Positions 20,244-29,523 of a stretch of DNA of 39,401 nucleotides are shown piece by piece (the first letter of the stretch is position 1; the number at the start of each line of letters is the position of its first letter). Origin of the DNA: Bacillota bacterium. GTDB taxonomy: Bacteria; Bacillota; Sulfobacillia; Sulfobacillales; JAIMBI01. The translations under genes and the position numbers were made by a program. The stretch is taken from the NCBI GenBank assembly GCA_021818685.1, contig JAKATP010000011.1, positions 1 through 39,401 of the forward strand. The letters run 5' to 3'. The notes beneath the pieces are model-generated. The model saw nothing but the letters and a program-made list of their open reading frames with translations, made no database searches and was not told the origin of the DNA.

Positions 20244-21218
20244 TTGTTTGGGGGCGAGGCCGGCGTGGGAATCGATGACAAGGTGCACCGTGAACTTCGG
20301 TCCGTGTGGGACACGATGAGTCCTATGAGGATTGATGATGTGGTGGCGGTGCGGAACGAGCTGGACGCCACGACGATCTCCACCCCGCGCGACCCGGCCA
20401 TCAGCTGGGACAGCGCCATGGTGCCGGGTCTATCTGGAGCGCCTGCTGTTCGCGTTCGGACGTTTGTCCCGGCGACTCGCCCGGATACCCCCATTGCGGC
20501 AGTAGTGTGGATGCATGGGGGCGGGTTTTTGTTCGGAGGCGCCGAGGACAACGACGGGATGGCCCAGCTCTTGGCTCGGGAGACAGGCGCTTTGGTGGTG
20601 TCGGTGGACTATCGTCTGGCGCCGGAGCACCCGTTTCCCTGCGGTCTGGAGGACTGCTATGCGGTGCTGACGTGGCTCGCGGCCGAAAGCACACGGCTTG
20701 GCGTCGACCGCGCCCGCATCGGGGTGGGCGGCGTGAGCGCGGGCGGGGGCCTTGCCGCCGGCCTCGCTCTTTTAGCGCGGGATCGGGGTGGTCCCGCCAT
20801 CGCCTTTCAGATGCCCCTGTACCCCATGCTGGATGACCGCAATGTCACCCCCGCGAGCCACGAAATCACAGACAGCCGGACGTGGAGCCGGGACAAAAAC
20901 CTGACGGCCTGGAGACACTACCTCGGCCATGAGCCGGGTGGAGACTCGGTCTCTCCTTTTGCCGCGCCCGCGCGGGCGCGGGATCTCGCAGGGCTGCCGC
21001 CCGCCTACACAATGGTGGGGACGGTCGACCTATTCCGAGACGAAACTATCGACTACATGAGTCGGTTGAGCCAGGCGGGCGTACCGGTGGAATGGCATGT
21101 GGTGCCGGGGGGCTTTCACGCCTTCGAACACGCCGTGCCCGATGCTGAGGTGAGCCGGCGCGTGCGCTGCGAGTATGTGAGCGCGCTTCGAAGGGGGCTT
21201 TCGGGCCAATTCATCTGA
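20244..21218 (+). CDS. alpha/beta hydrolase (HSL-type esterase/lipase)
   Basis: HGGGFLFGGAEDN oxyanion motif, GVGGVSAGGGLAAGLALLA nucleophile region, VPGGFHAFEH catalytic His; exact start uncertain. Confidence 0.88.
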   Translation: MFGGEAGVGIDDKVHRELRSVWDTMSPMRIDDVVAVRNELDATTISTPRDPAISWDSAMVPGLSGAPAVRVRTFVPATRPDTPIAAVVWMHGGGFLFGGAEDNDGMAQLLARETGALVVSVDYRLAPEHPFPCGLEDCYAVLTWLAAESTRLGVDRARIGVGGVSAGGGLAAGLALLARDRGGPAIAFQMPLYPMLDDRNVTPASHEITDSRTWSRDKNLTAWRHYLGHEPGGDSVSPFAAPARARDLAGLPPAYTMVGTVDLFRDETIDYMSRLSQAGVPVEWHVVPGGFHAFEHAVPDAEVSRRVRCEYVSALRRGLSGQFI

Positions 21219-21240
21219 GATCGGCGTCTTGGGGTTCTTT

Positions 21241-22713
21241 CTAGCCTTCTAACACGCGTCGAGGACGAGGGGCACGATCCGGCAGCCCGGCGAGGACCGC
21301 CCCTGCCGCCGACAGCAGGGCTGAGATTATGAACGCTTCTCCAAGCCCCGTCTGGAATGCTCGATGGCCTGCGGCGGAGGTGCTCACATCGAGCCCGGCC
21401 ACAAAGCGGGATAGATTCACCTGTCCCATCACGGCTGCCAAGATGGTGAATGACAGCGCGAGGGAAAACAGCTGCCCCGTGTTGAACAAGAGCGAGCGTG
21501 TACTGGCCACCACCCCCCGGCGATCCGGAGGCACGGCTCCCATGACGGAGCTCGTGTTGGGAGCATTGAAGAGGCCGTTTCCGACGCCCGATAGAAACAG
21601 ACCCAGGCCCATCAGGAGATATCCCCCATCGAGCGGCGTTCGCGCCAGCATGGCGAGGGACACGGCCGTGACCCAGAGCCCGGCCGCCGCCAGCCACCGG
21701 AAACCGCCCCGGTCCGACAGCCGTCCGGCGATGGGTCCCACGATCATGATCGATATCGTGAGCGGCAGCATCTTCAGTCCTGCTACCAGAGGAGAGTTCC
21801 CGTCGAGGCCCTGAAACGCAAAGGTCAATAGAAACATGAGGGCCCCTCGCGCGAGCGAGTTGAGTAACAGCGCCGAGTTGCCCAGAAAGAACACCCGATT
21901 CCGGAGAAGGCTAAAGTCGATGAGCGGGGCCGCGGTGGCCAGCTCCACGCGCACGAACAGCGCGAGGGTGGCAGCCCCCACGCCGAGGAGCGTCCAGATG
22001 AAAAGCGGGGACGATCCTTCAATCACCGAAGTGAGCCCCAGCAGGATAAGGACGATGGCGGCAACGAATAGCGCCATGCCGGTCAGATCAAAGCGCTCCC
22101 CGGCGTCGGTGGTGGCAATTTCCCGCAGGGACGTAAACGTCCACACAGCCCCCAAAGCCCCGATAGGCAGGTTAACAAAGAAGATCCAGCGCCATCCCAA
22201 GGTGACCGTGATCACGCCGCCCAGCAGGAGACCGCCAAGCGCCCCCGTGAGGGCCGCGACCTGATTGATGCCCAGGGCATACCCTCTCCCCTCCCCGGGA
22301 TAGGCGTCCGTTAAGATAGCGGTCGAATTAGACCACAAAAGCGCGGCCCCCACGCCTTGGATAAGACGGCCGACCAGGAGCAGGCGGGCACTCGGCGCAA
22401 AGCCGCACAGCGCAGACGACAACGTAAACACGACGTAGCCGAGCCCGTACATGCGGACCCGCCCGTGGATGTCGGCGAGACGGCCAAATGGCAGTAAGAG
22501 GGCGGTGATGACAACGGTGTAGCCCATCATAATCCAGAGCATGAGGCCGACACCGGTGTGCAGCTCACGTGCGATAGTTGGCAGGCTGACGGTCAGAATA
22601 CTGCCGTCGAGCGAGCCCATGATGGTTCCGATGGTAGTATTGATGAGTACGGTTCGCTGGTGAACTCGGTTGGTCGGTCGGGGCCGAGATCCGGCGCCCT
22701 CCGGCGCACGCAT
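21241..22713 (-). CDS. MFS transporter, DHA2 (EmrB/QacA-type) 14-TM
   Basis: TIMGSLDGSILTVSLPTIARELHT...GRLADIHGRVRMYGLGYVVFTLSSALCG; 490 aa, many TM segments. Confidence 0.88.
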   Translation of the reverse strand: MRAPEGAGSRPRPTNRVHQRTVLINTTIGTIMGSLDGSILTVSLPTIARELHTGVGLMLWIMMGYTVVITALLLPFGRLADIHGRVRMYGLGYVVFTLSSALCGFAPSARLLLVGRLIQGVGAALLWSNSTAILTDAYPGEGRGYALGINQVAALTGALGGLLLGGVITVTLGWRWIFFVNLPIGALGAVWTFTSLREIATTDAGERFDLTGMALFVAAIVLILLGLTSVIEGSSPLFIWTLLGVGAATLALFVRVELATAAPLIDFSLLRNRVFFLGNSALLLNSLARGALMFLLTFAFQGLDGNSPLVAGLKMLPLTISIMIVGPIAGRLSDRGGFRWLAAAGLWVTAVSLAMLARTPLDGGYLLMGLGLFLSGVGNGLFNAPNTSSVMGAVPPDRRGVVASTRSLLFNTGQLFSLALSFTILAAVMGQVNLSRFVAGLDVSTSAAGHRAFQTGLGEAFIISALLSAAGAVLAGLPDRAPRPRRVLEG

Positions 22714-23025
22714 GGCGTCAACTCCTGTTGCGGTCCTGATGCTGTAACAAAGTCGAAACGAACGGGCCCCATAGTAGGATTCATTTGGCGGTCTCCCGCA
22801 AGTTTAGGGGACCAGCACGGGGACGACCAGCTAATTTACCTTCCAGAGCAGGATCTTAGAGTCGGACGTGAGGGTCTGGCGTTGCAGAGGGGAGTCTATG
22901 ACCCCGCGCCGGCTACAGTGCCATGGACCGCGTGACCGGAAGATGGGCCCTCCACGTTCATCAGGGCGCCGGCATAAAGACCGGATTTCCGCTATGGGAC
23001 GAGGGTTTTAGGGCCCGGCCTCGGC

Positions 23026-23054
23026 TTGACCCCTACTGGGCCGGTGACTATAAT
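23026..23054 (+). promoter_or_regulatory. sigma70/A-type promoter of the rpmH operon
   Basis: TTGACC - 17 bp - TATAAT. Confidence 0.85.
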
Positions 23055-23089
23055 GTAGACGATTTGCGCGGCGGGAGGTGAAGACTGCC

Positions 23090-23224
23090 ATGAAGCGAAC
23101 GTACCAGCCGAACCGCCGTCACCGGCACAAGGTGCATGGGTTTCGCAAGCGGATGTCGACCAGGGCTGGACGGGCCGTGCTTCGGCGCCGCCGCGCCAAG
23201 GGCCGGAAACGTTTAGCGGTTTAG
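23090..23224 (+). CDS. rpmH: 50S ribosomal protein L34
   Basis: [44 protein letters not shown], 44 aa (below ORF-track cutoff); GGGAGGTG RBS. Confidence 0.97.
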   Translation: MKRTYQPNRRHRHKVHGFRKRMSTRAGRAVLRRRRAKGRKRLAV

Positions 23225-23225
23225 C

Positions 23226-23570
23226 ATGCGGGTAGAGCGGCTGAAGCGGCCGCGGGACTTTGGACGTACAGTTTCCAGCGGGACCCGCTACACCAACCGT
23301 TGGCTGGTTCTATTTGTGAGCAAGGCCCCTGGGGAACCAACCCGAGTGGGGTTCGCGGCGGCCCGTTCCGCGGGCACGGCCGTGAAGAGAAACCGGATTC
23401 GCCGTCGGCTTCGGGCAGCGGTGGCGGGCTTGCACCGTCCGTTCTGTCCAGGCCGACGCATTGTTGTTCTTGGCCGGGCGCCGGTGCTGGACGCAAGCTG
23501 GCAGGACCTGGTGGATGGGCTGACTGCCCTTTTGGACCGTGGTAAGTGCCTTGAGGGAGATCGATGCTGA
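23226..23570 (+). CDS. rnpA: ribonuclease P protein component
   Basis: RVERLKRPRDFGRTVSSG...AAARSAGTAVKRNRIRRRLRAAV. Confidence 0.93.
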   Translation: MRVERLKRPRDFGRTVSSGTRYTNRWLVLFVSKAPGEPTRVGFAAARSAGTAVKRNRIRRRLRAAVAGLHRPFCPGRRIVVLGRAPVLDASWQDLVDGLTALLDRGKCLEGDRC

Positions 23571-23776
23571 CGAACGTTGCTGTGGCGGTGATTCGGGGCT
23601 ATCAACGCTTTGTCTCACCGTGGCATCTGCCCACGTGTCGCTATCAGCCCACCTGTTCGGAGTATGCCATCACGGCGTTTCGTCGCTATGGGGTGTTCCG
23701 GGGAGGGGTCATGGCGGTGCTGCGGGTGTTGCGCTGCCACCCGTTTCATGCGGGCGGATATGATCCGGTTCCATAA
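23564..23776 (+). CDS. yidD: membrane protein insertion efficiency factor YidD
   Basis: IRGYQRFVSPWHLPTCRYQPTCSEYAITAFRRYGVFRGGVMAVLRVLRCHPFHAGGYDPVP. Confidence 0.96.
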   Translation: MLTNVAVAVIRGYQRFVSPWHLPTCRYQPTCSEYAITAFRRYGVFRGGVMAVLRVLRCHPFHAGGYDPVP

Positions 23777-23791
23777 CGCGGGGAGGCAGAG

Positions 23792-24463
23792 ATGTTAGCC
23801 ATCTGGCATGGGTTCGTATACATCCTGACGACGCTGTTCCTGTTTTTCACTCACATTACGGGCGACTATGTGCTGGGCGTGGTGCTGCTCACCATAGTGG
23901 TGCGGCTGGTGCTGCTGCCGTTGGGTGTCACGCAGGTGCGTTCGTTTCAAAAGATGGCGCGACTGGCCCCCCGGCAGCGGGAGCTGCAGGCCAAGCACAA
24001 AGGTAACCCTCAGAAGATGCAGGAGGAACTGTCAGCGCTCTACAAGGAAGAGGGCGTGAATCCGGCAGCGGGCTGCCTTCCGCTCCTGCTGCAGCTGCCG
24101 GTCATGTACGCACTGTTCGACGCGTTGCGCATCTTCCATTACTCCGCGCATAACGGGCTTTGGATCTGGCAAAATCTGGCCAAGCCGGACCCCTACTACA
24201 TTTTGCCGGTCCTGGTGGCTATCAGCACCTTCTTTATGCAGCGACAGTCGATGCAGATGACACCGCCGCAGCCAGGCATGGAGCAGAGTCAGAAGATGAT
24301 GCTGTGGCTGATGCCCATCATGTTCGGCTACATCGCATCGCGACTCTCGGCCGGTTTGTCGGTGTACTACGTCACCTCGAACCTGTTCCAGCTCGCCCAG
24401 ACCATGGTGCTCCTAAGGAGTCCCCAACCCCCCGCGGCTTCCACCAAGAAAGTGACGACCTGA
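23792..24463 (+). CDS. yidC: YidC/Oxa1 membrane protein insertase
   Basis: GVVLLTIVVRLVLLPLGVTQVRS...EGVNPAAGCLPLLLQLPVMYALFDALR. Confidence 0.95.
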   Translation: MLAIWHGFVYILTTLFLFFTHITGDYVLGVVLLTIVVRLVLLPLGVTQVRSFQKMARLAPRQRELQAKHKGNPQKMQEELSALYKEEGVNPAAGCLPLLLQLPVMYALFDALRIFHYSAHNGLWIWQNLAKPDPYYILPVLVAISTFFMQRQSMQMTPPQPGMEQSQKMMLWLMPIMFGYIASRLSAGLSVYYVTSNLFQLAQTMVLLRSPQPPAASTKKVTT

Positions 24464-24471
24464 ACGAACCG

Positions 24472-25194
24472 GTGGACGGTGTCGCCGAAGACACGCTCCA
24501 GGAACTAGCAGCGGACAGTCTCGCGGCCTGGGGCCTGTCCGCTTCTCCTGCGGCTGTACAGGGGATCGTGAGGCACTTTCTGCGCGTGCGGGAAGAAAAC
24601 CGGCGTGTGAATCTAATGGGCTTGCGACACGAGCCCGCGTCCGTGGGCTTCATCCGGTTGTCCATCGACGCGATGTCCGCCGCGTTGGTGGTGGATGCCG
24701 GCGGCCCGGCCGTGGATCTCGGAAGCGGCGCGGGTTATCCCGGCCTTCCGCTGGCCCTCCTCCACCCCAGCCAGTCGTGGACGCTGGTGGAGGCGACCAA
24801 GAAGAAGGCAGCTTTTATAGAACGGATGGTCGATGAGCTCGCCGTGCCCAACGCCAGTGTGGTGTCACAGCGGGCGGAGGAGTGGGCGCGCAAGACGGGG
24901 CCGCGCTTTTCCTGGGCGACGGCGCGGGCCATCGGCCCCCTTCCCCTCGTGGCCGAGCTGGCGGCTCCGCTGCTAGTGGTGGGTGGCCGGGTGGTAGCCA
25001 TGAGAGGACCGGCTGGTGCCGATGAGGCACAACAGGCCAGGGCGGCCCTGGAGGTGCTGGGGCTGCGGGTATTGGGCGCGCGTCAATTCGCCTTACCGGA
25101 GGGACAGGGAGCGAGGACCCTGGTTCAATTGGAGAAGGTCGTGGATACGCCTTTTCGATTTCCGCGAATCGGAGCTACCCTCGGACGCTTTTGA
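24472..25194 (+). CDS. rsmG: 16S rRNA (guanine527-N7)-methyltransferase RsmG
   Basis: VNLMGLRHEP...AVDLGSGAGYPGLPLALLHPSQSWTLVEATKKKAAFIERM; GTG start proposed because the 24160 start would overlap yidC by about 300 nt. Confidence 0.9.
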   Translation: MDGVAEDTLQELAADSLAAWGLSASPAAVQGIVRHFLRVREENRRVNLMGLRHEPASVGFIRLSIDAMSAALVVDAGGPAVDLGSGAGYPGLPLALLHPSQSWTLVEATKKKAAFIERMVDELAVPNASVVSQRAEEWARKTGPRFSWATARAIGPLPLVAELAAPLLVVGGRVVAMRGPAGADEAQQARAALEVLGLRVLGARQFALPEGQGARTLVQLEKVVDTPFRFPRIGATLGRF

Positions 25195-25260
25195 GAGGAA
25201 GGGGCGGCTCGGGCCGCGAAGGCTTGGATGGGATCTCCAGCAAGAAGGTGAAGCAGGCGC

Positions 25261-26022
25261 ATGGGGAGAGTAATCGCCATGGCCAATCAGAAGGGCGGCG
25301 TGGGCAAGACCACGACCGTAATCAATTTGAGCGCGTACCTGGCCGATTCAGGAAGACGCGTACTGGCTGTGGACATCGACCCGCAGGGGAACACCACGAC
25401 GGGACTCGGTATTGACAAGGCAAGCTGTGAAACGTCGATTTATGATGTGCTCCTCGATGAGGCACCGGTCATGGCGGCCGTGCAGGCGACCCAAGTTCCG
25501 AGTCTCCATGTGTTGCCGGCTACGATGGATCTTGCGGGGGCGGAGATTGAGCTGACCCAGGTTCCTGAGCGCGAACGACAATTGTCACGGGTCCTCGCCC
25601 CTATCGTAGACCGCTATGATTTTGCCTTTATCGATTGTCCGCCGTCCCTGGGGCTCCTTACCTTGAATGCACTAACGGCGGCAGATGCCGTCATCATCCC
25701 GATTCAGTGCGAATTCTTCGCGTTGGAAGGCTTGTCGCAGCTTCTTTCCACGATCGACCTGGTGCGGCGTGAGGTAAATCCCCGACTGGTTCTGGACGGC
25801 GTTCTCCTGACCATGTTTGACGGCCGCACGAATCTTGCCCAGCAGGTAGCGGAGGAGGTGCGGCATCACTTTGGCTCCCAGGTGTTTCACGCGGTGATTC
25901 CGCGGACGGTGCGGCTGTCGGAGGCGCCGAGTTACGGTCAGCCCATTTCGCGCTACGACCCGCGCTCTAAAGGTGCGATCGTTTATGCCGAACTGGCGAA
26001 GGAGGTGTTGGAACATGCCTAG
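25261..26022 (+). CDS. parA: chromosome partitioning ATPase ParA/Soj
   Basis: ANQKGGVGKTTTVINLSAYLADSGRRVLAVDIDPQGN. Confidence 0.97.
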   Translation: MGRVIAMANQKGGVGKTTTVINLSAYLADSGRRVLAVDIDPQGNTTTGLGIDKASCETSIYDVLLDEAPVMAAVQATQVPSLHVLPATMDLAGAEIELTQVPERERQLSRVLAPIVDRYDFAFIDCPPSLGLLTLNALTAADAVIIPIQCEFFALEGLSQLLSTIDLVRREVNPRLVLDGVLLTMFDGRTNLAQQVAEEVRHHFGSQVFHAVIPRTVRLSEAPSYGQPISRYDPRSKGAIVYAELAKEVLEHA

Positions 26023-26890
26023 ACAGCGTGGTCTCGGAAAGGGCCTGTCGGCCCTGCTGTCCGAGCAGGCGTCAGCCCAGGGGCCTTCTCGGGACGAAGG
26101 TGTGCGCGAGATCCGGCTGGACCTGGTGGATCCGAGCCCATTCCAGCCGCGGCGTCGGTTCGCGGAGGAGGCTCTCGCAGAATTGGCGGCCTCCATTCGC
26201 GAGCATGGGGTCTTGGAGCCGGTGGTGGTTCGCGCCGCGGGGCCACGGTACCAGTTGATCTTGGGAGAAAGGCGGGTTCGTGCGAGCCGATTGGCCGGCC
26301 GTGACGCGATTCCTGCCCTGGTCCGGCAATGGGATGATCGGAGCGCCATGGAGGCCGCGCTGGTTGAAAATCTGCAGCGCGAGGACCTGACACCCATGGA
26401 AGAGGCCCACGGGATTCAGCAACTGATGGAGCAGCAGGGTTGGACGCAGGAGAAGGCGGCGGAGCGCATTGGCAAGTCGCGTCCGCATGTGGCTAATCTC
26501 CTGCGCCTGCTCCAGCTGGAGCAGGAAATTCAAGCCCTGTTGGACGACGGCCGCCTCACGGCAGCGCATGGCAAGGTTCTGCTTTCCCTTACAGGAGAGC
26601 GGCGCCGCCTCCTCGCGGAACGCGCTGCGAGCGAGGGGTGGACGGTCCGACAGCTTACGATGGCAGCCGCCCGGCCTAACTCAGCGGTGACTCGCGCGGT
26701 GCCCGACGCCCATCTGAAGGCAGCCGAGGCGGATTTGCGCAAACGTTTGGGGGCGCGCGTCCGGCTTAAGGGCTCTCCGCAGCACGGCCGCATCGAAATC
26801 CCCTATCGATCACTGGAAGACCTGGAGCGATTGTTGGAGCTGTTAGGACGGGAACCCGACGGGGAGCCGCCGGGGGATTTTGCCGTGTGA
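26015..26890 (+). CDS. parB: chromosome partitioning protein ParB/Spo0J
   Basis: RGLGKGLSALL, PFQPRRRF, GERRVRASRLAG, ENLQREDLTPMEEA; overlaps parA stop. Confidence 0.97.
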   Translation: MPRQRGLGKGLSALLSEQASAQGPSRDEGVREIRLDLVDPSPFQPRRRFAEEALAELAASIREHGVLEPVVVRAAGPRYQLILGERRVRASRLAGRDAIPALVRQWDDRSAMEAALVENLQREDLTPMEEAHGIQQLMEQQGWTQEKAAERIGKSRPHVANLLRLLQLEQEIQALLDDGRLTAAHGKVLLSLTGERRRLLAERAASEGWTVRQLTMAAARPNSAVTRAVPDAHLKAAEADLRKRLGARVRLKGSPQHGRIEIPYRSLEDLERLLELLGREPDGEPPGDFAV

Positions 26891-26932
26891 TGTTCCTCGA
26901 GGAACAATCCGGGTCTTGTTCCCCGAGGAACA
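26891..26932. promoter_or_regulatory. two tandem parS-like palindromes
   Basis: TGTTCCTCGAGGAACA (26891-26906, perfect palindrome) and TGTTCCCCGAGGAACA (26917-26932, one centre change), directly after parB. Confidence 0.85.
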
Positions 26933-27003
26933 TTGCTCAGAATCGGGCGGGACGATTGTGGGAGTGGCGATAAGCAGGCATTCTGAGAGGCGCCCATCGT
27001 GGC

Positions 27004-27519
27004 GTGGTGCTCTGGATCGGGAGGAATCGAATCGTGAGTTTGCCGATGCTGGATTTGGTCTATGGGGCCCTGGCTCTGGCTCTTATCGGTATTGTCTTTG
27101 GATTGTGGGGTTTGTCGGCGGCATCGCGGGTGCGCCGTCGTCTGCGGAGGGTCTTGCGTGGTAGCCATGAAAACCTCGAAGACAGCCTCGCTGCCGCCCA
27201 GGCCGCCAGTCAGGAGGCGCAGGCTGTGGCACAGGCGTTGCAAGGACGTGTCGAGGAGTTGGAACGCGGGTTGGAAACGGCGCTTACCCAGGTTGGCGTT
27301 GTTCGGTTCAATCCGTTTTCCGACACCGGTTCGGACCTGTCTTTTGCGGTGGCTCTCTTAAATCATCGGGCGTCAGGGGTTGTCTTCACGGGACTTTGGG
27401 GCCGTGAAGAAGTGAGGGTGTACGCGAAAGAGATTCAGAGCGGTGACAGCCGCTATGCACTCTCCCAGGAAGAGCGCCAGGCTGTAGAGCTAGCCCGTAC
27501 GCAGAAGCATCGCGAATAG
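27004..27519 (+). CDS. DUF4446 family membrane-anchored protein
   Basis: N-terminal TM, coiled coil, VGVVRFNPFSDTGSDLSFAVALLNHRASGVVFTGLWGREEVRVYAKEI; located after parB. Confidence 0.85.
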   Translation: MVLWIGRNRIVSLPMLDLVYGALALALIGIVFGLWGLSAASRVRRRLRRVLRGSHENLEDSLAAAQAASQEAQAVAQALQGRVEELERGLETALTQVGVVRFNPFSDTGSDLSFAVALLNHRASGVVFTGLWGREEVRVYAKEIQSGDSRYALSQEERQAVELARTQKHRE

Positions 27520-27552
27520 AGGCTGGCGCTTCCCCGCCCCCCGGTCATACAC

Positions 27553-28542
27553 ATGACGGGGGGTTTGTCATTGCGCTGGGCTCTGGTGGCGCTTGCGTAC
27601 GCCGGTGCGGTGGTTGGGGCCGGGTTCGCGAGCGGGCAGGAAATTTATGTGTTTTTCAGCCGTCATGGTACTGAGGGCGGATGGGGTATCCTGCTGGCCG
27701 GCACTGCCTTCTTCCTGCTGGGTTCAAGGGCGCTCGATTTAGGAGCGCAAGGTGTTCACGACTATCGCACCTTATTGCGGCTCGTTTATCCGAGCCGTGC
27801 GGTCCCATACATCGATGCTCTGGCGATGCTATTTCTGGCGGGTGGGATGGTAGTGGTTGCAGCCGGAGCCGGGGCGGTGGTGCACACGCTCTGCGGAGTG
27901 CCGGCGCCCGTCGGCTCGCTCGTCCTGTTGGTCGTCGCCGCGTTTATCTCGGTGCGGGGGGCCAGCGGGGTGCTGGCAGCCAACGGACTGCTTGTCCCGG
28001 TGTTGACGGTGGTGGCCCTCATGGTGGCCCTGCATGCTGGCGGCAGGTTTCGCGGTCCGGGCTCTCCGCGGTGGTGGGTGTCATCCCTCCTCTACGTGTC
28101 GTACAATCTGTTCACAGGCTTGCTGGCTCTGCTCGGGTTAGGACGCTTGCTCCCGGCACGGGCTGAGCGCCGCGCGGCTGCCGCCGCTGGAGCGTTGCTC
28201 TTGGTACTGCTGGCGCTCGCGCTCCATCGGGCGCTCCTGGGCGCAGGTGGGATCGTCGGTTCGATCCCAATTCTGGACCTGGCACGAGGCATGGGGCCAG
28301 TGTGGGCGGGGGCTTATGCGGTGGCCCTCGGGTGTGCCCTCGTAACAACCGGCGTGGCCCAGACGTTCTCCTTCGGTGAGCGTTTCGGAGCCCGGCGGGT
28401 GTGGTGGGTTTTCGCCTTGTGGCCGGCGACCTGGATCGGCTTTCAGACCCTGGTTCGTGACTTTTATCCGTTGATGGGTGTCCTCTCAGTGATTATCTGG
28501 TGGCCGGTCCTTCGGAGGCGGCGCATCGTCAGACAGGGATAG
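27553..28542 (+). CDS. YkvI-like membrane protein
   Basis: GAVVGAGFASGQEIYVFFSRHG start and multi-TM architecture. Confidence 0.8.
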   Translation: MTGGLSLRWALVALAYAGAVVGAGFASGQEIYVFFSRHGTEGGWGILLAGTAFFLLGSRALDLGAQGVHDYRTLLRLVYPSRAVPYIDALAMLFLAGGMVVVAAGAGAVVHTLCGVPAPVGSLVLLVVAAFISVRGASGVLAANGLLVPVLTVVALMVALHAGGRFRGPGSPRWWVSSLLYVSYNLFTGLLALLGLGRLLPARAERRAAAAAGALLLVLLALALHRALLGAGGIVGSIPILDLARGMGPVWAGAYAVALGCALVTTGVAQTFSFGERFGARRVWWVFALWPATWIGFQTLVRDFYPLMGVLSVIIWWPVLRRRRIVRQG

Positions 28543-28564
28543 GACAGGGAAAGGCAGGTTTCCG

Positions 28565-29176
28565 ATGGCGACCGAAGAAGACACCGGGCGTCCAGACTTT
28601 CAAGAAGTGGCCCTCCCGCTCCTATCGCAGGGCGATACGGAGTGGCATTATGGTCACTTTGACGAGGCTGAGAAGCTGTACCGCCAGGTTGTCGAGAAGT
28701 TTCCACATCGTCCCGAAGGCTACAACAAAGTCGGGGTGGTGTTTGCCGACCGCCGCGATCTGGGTGAAGCGCGGTACTGGTTTCAGACGGCTTTGTCGAA
28801 GGACAAGACATACGCCCCTTCCTTGACGAACCTGGGCAACCTGCTTCTGGAGGACGGCAAGGTGGACGAGGCCGTCGTGTATTATCAGATGGCCATCAAT
28901 CAAGACCCCAACTACGTGCCAGCCCACCGTAATATGGCCGTGGCCCTCCGCCGGCAGGGACGCTACTTTGAGGCCGTGCGGCAGTTGAAGCGATCCGGCA
29001 CCAATGTTATGGGGAACCTCAGCAGCTTCGGATTCAGGCCGCCGCCGAACGATCCCCGGATCCCCGACCCGACGCGGGGGATACGACGAACGCCGCGCGG
29101 GCGGCCGAACTTCGGTCTCATTTTGATGTTCATCATCATCGGGGTGTTCATATTGCTGCAGGTGTTGCACCGGTGA
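28565..29176 (+). CDS. tetratricopeptide (TPR) protein with C-terminal TM anchor
   Basis: TPR-like helices (DEAEKLYRQVVEKFPHRPEGYNKVGVVFADRRDLGEARYWFQTALSKDKTYAPSLTNLGNLLLEDGKVDEAVVYYQMAI); terminal hydrophobic helix. Confidence 0.85.
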   Translation: MATEEDTGRPDFQEVALPLLSQGDTEWHYGHFDEAEKLYRQVVEKFPHRPEGYNKVGVVFADRRDLGEARYWFQTALSKDKTYAPSLTNLGNLLLEDGKVDEAVVYYQMAINQDPNYVPAHRNMAVALRRQGRYFEAVRQLKRSGTNVMGNLSSFGFRPPPNDPRIPDPTRGIRRTPRGRPNFGLILMFIIIGVFILLQVLHR

Positions 29177-29523
29177 GACGCCGTGGTGGTCCCCGTTGGT
29201 ATGGAGTGGTGCTGGCCATCGTCCTGCCTGCGTTGGGGGCGCTGATGGCCATGCGATTGGCGCCGGGAGACGGCCTTTCGACATTTTTCGTGGGGTTTTT
29301 AATGGCCGTGACGCTGGGGCACATTGGCATGGCCGTCGCAGACTGGCAAGTTATTCCGATTTTCTGGATCCGTGATGTCCTAATTGGAGCCGCCATGGCC
29401 GTGGTCTCCTGGGCGGTTGGACGGTATGCGGGCGGCGGCCGGGTGGATCCAGCGCTCATGGCACTTGTGGGAACATACCTGCTCTTGATCTGGCCCTCGG
29501 AGGCGCGCAGACGATGGTCCTGA
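29173..29523 (+). CDS. small hypothetical membrane protein
   Basis: 116 aa, four hydrophobic segments, overlaps neighbouring genes. Confidence 0.7.
   Translation: MRRRGGPRWYGVVLAIVLPALGALMAMRLAPGDGLSTFFVGFLMAVTLGHIGMAVADWQVIPIFWIRDVLIGAAMAVVSWAVGRYAGGGRVDPALMALVGTYLLLIWPSEARRRWS

Noticed and set aside
22924-23059. Small [48 protein letters not shown]
   Set aside because: Overlaps the strong rpmH promoter (-35 and -10 within it); no RBS support
24160-24471. N-terminal extension of the 344-aa ORF containing rsmG
   Set aside because: Overlaps yidC in another frame for about 300 nt; RsmG similarity starts only after about 24472
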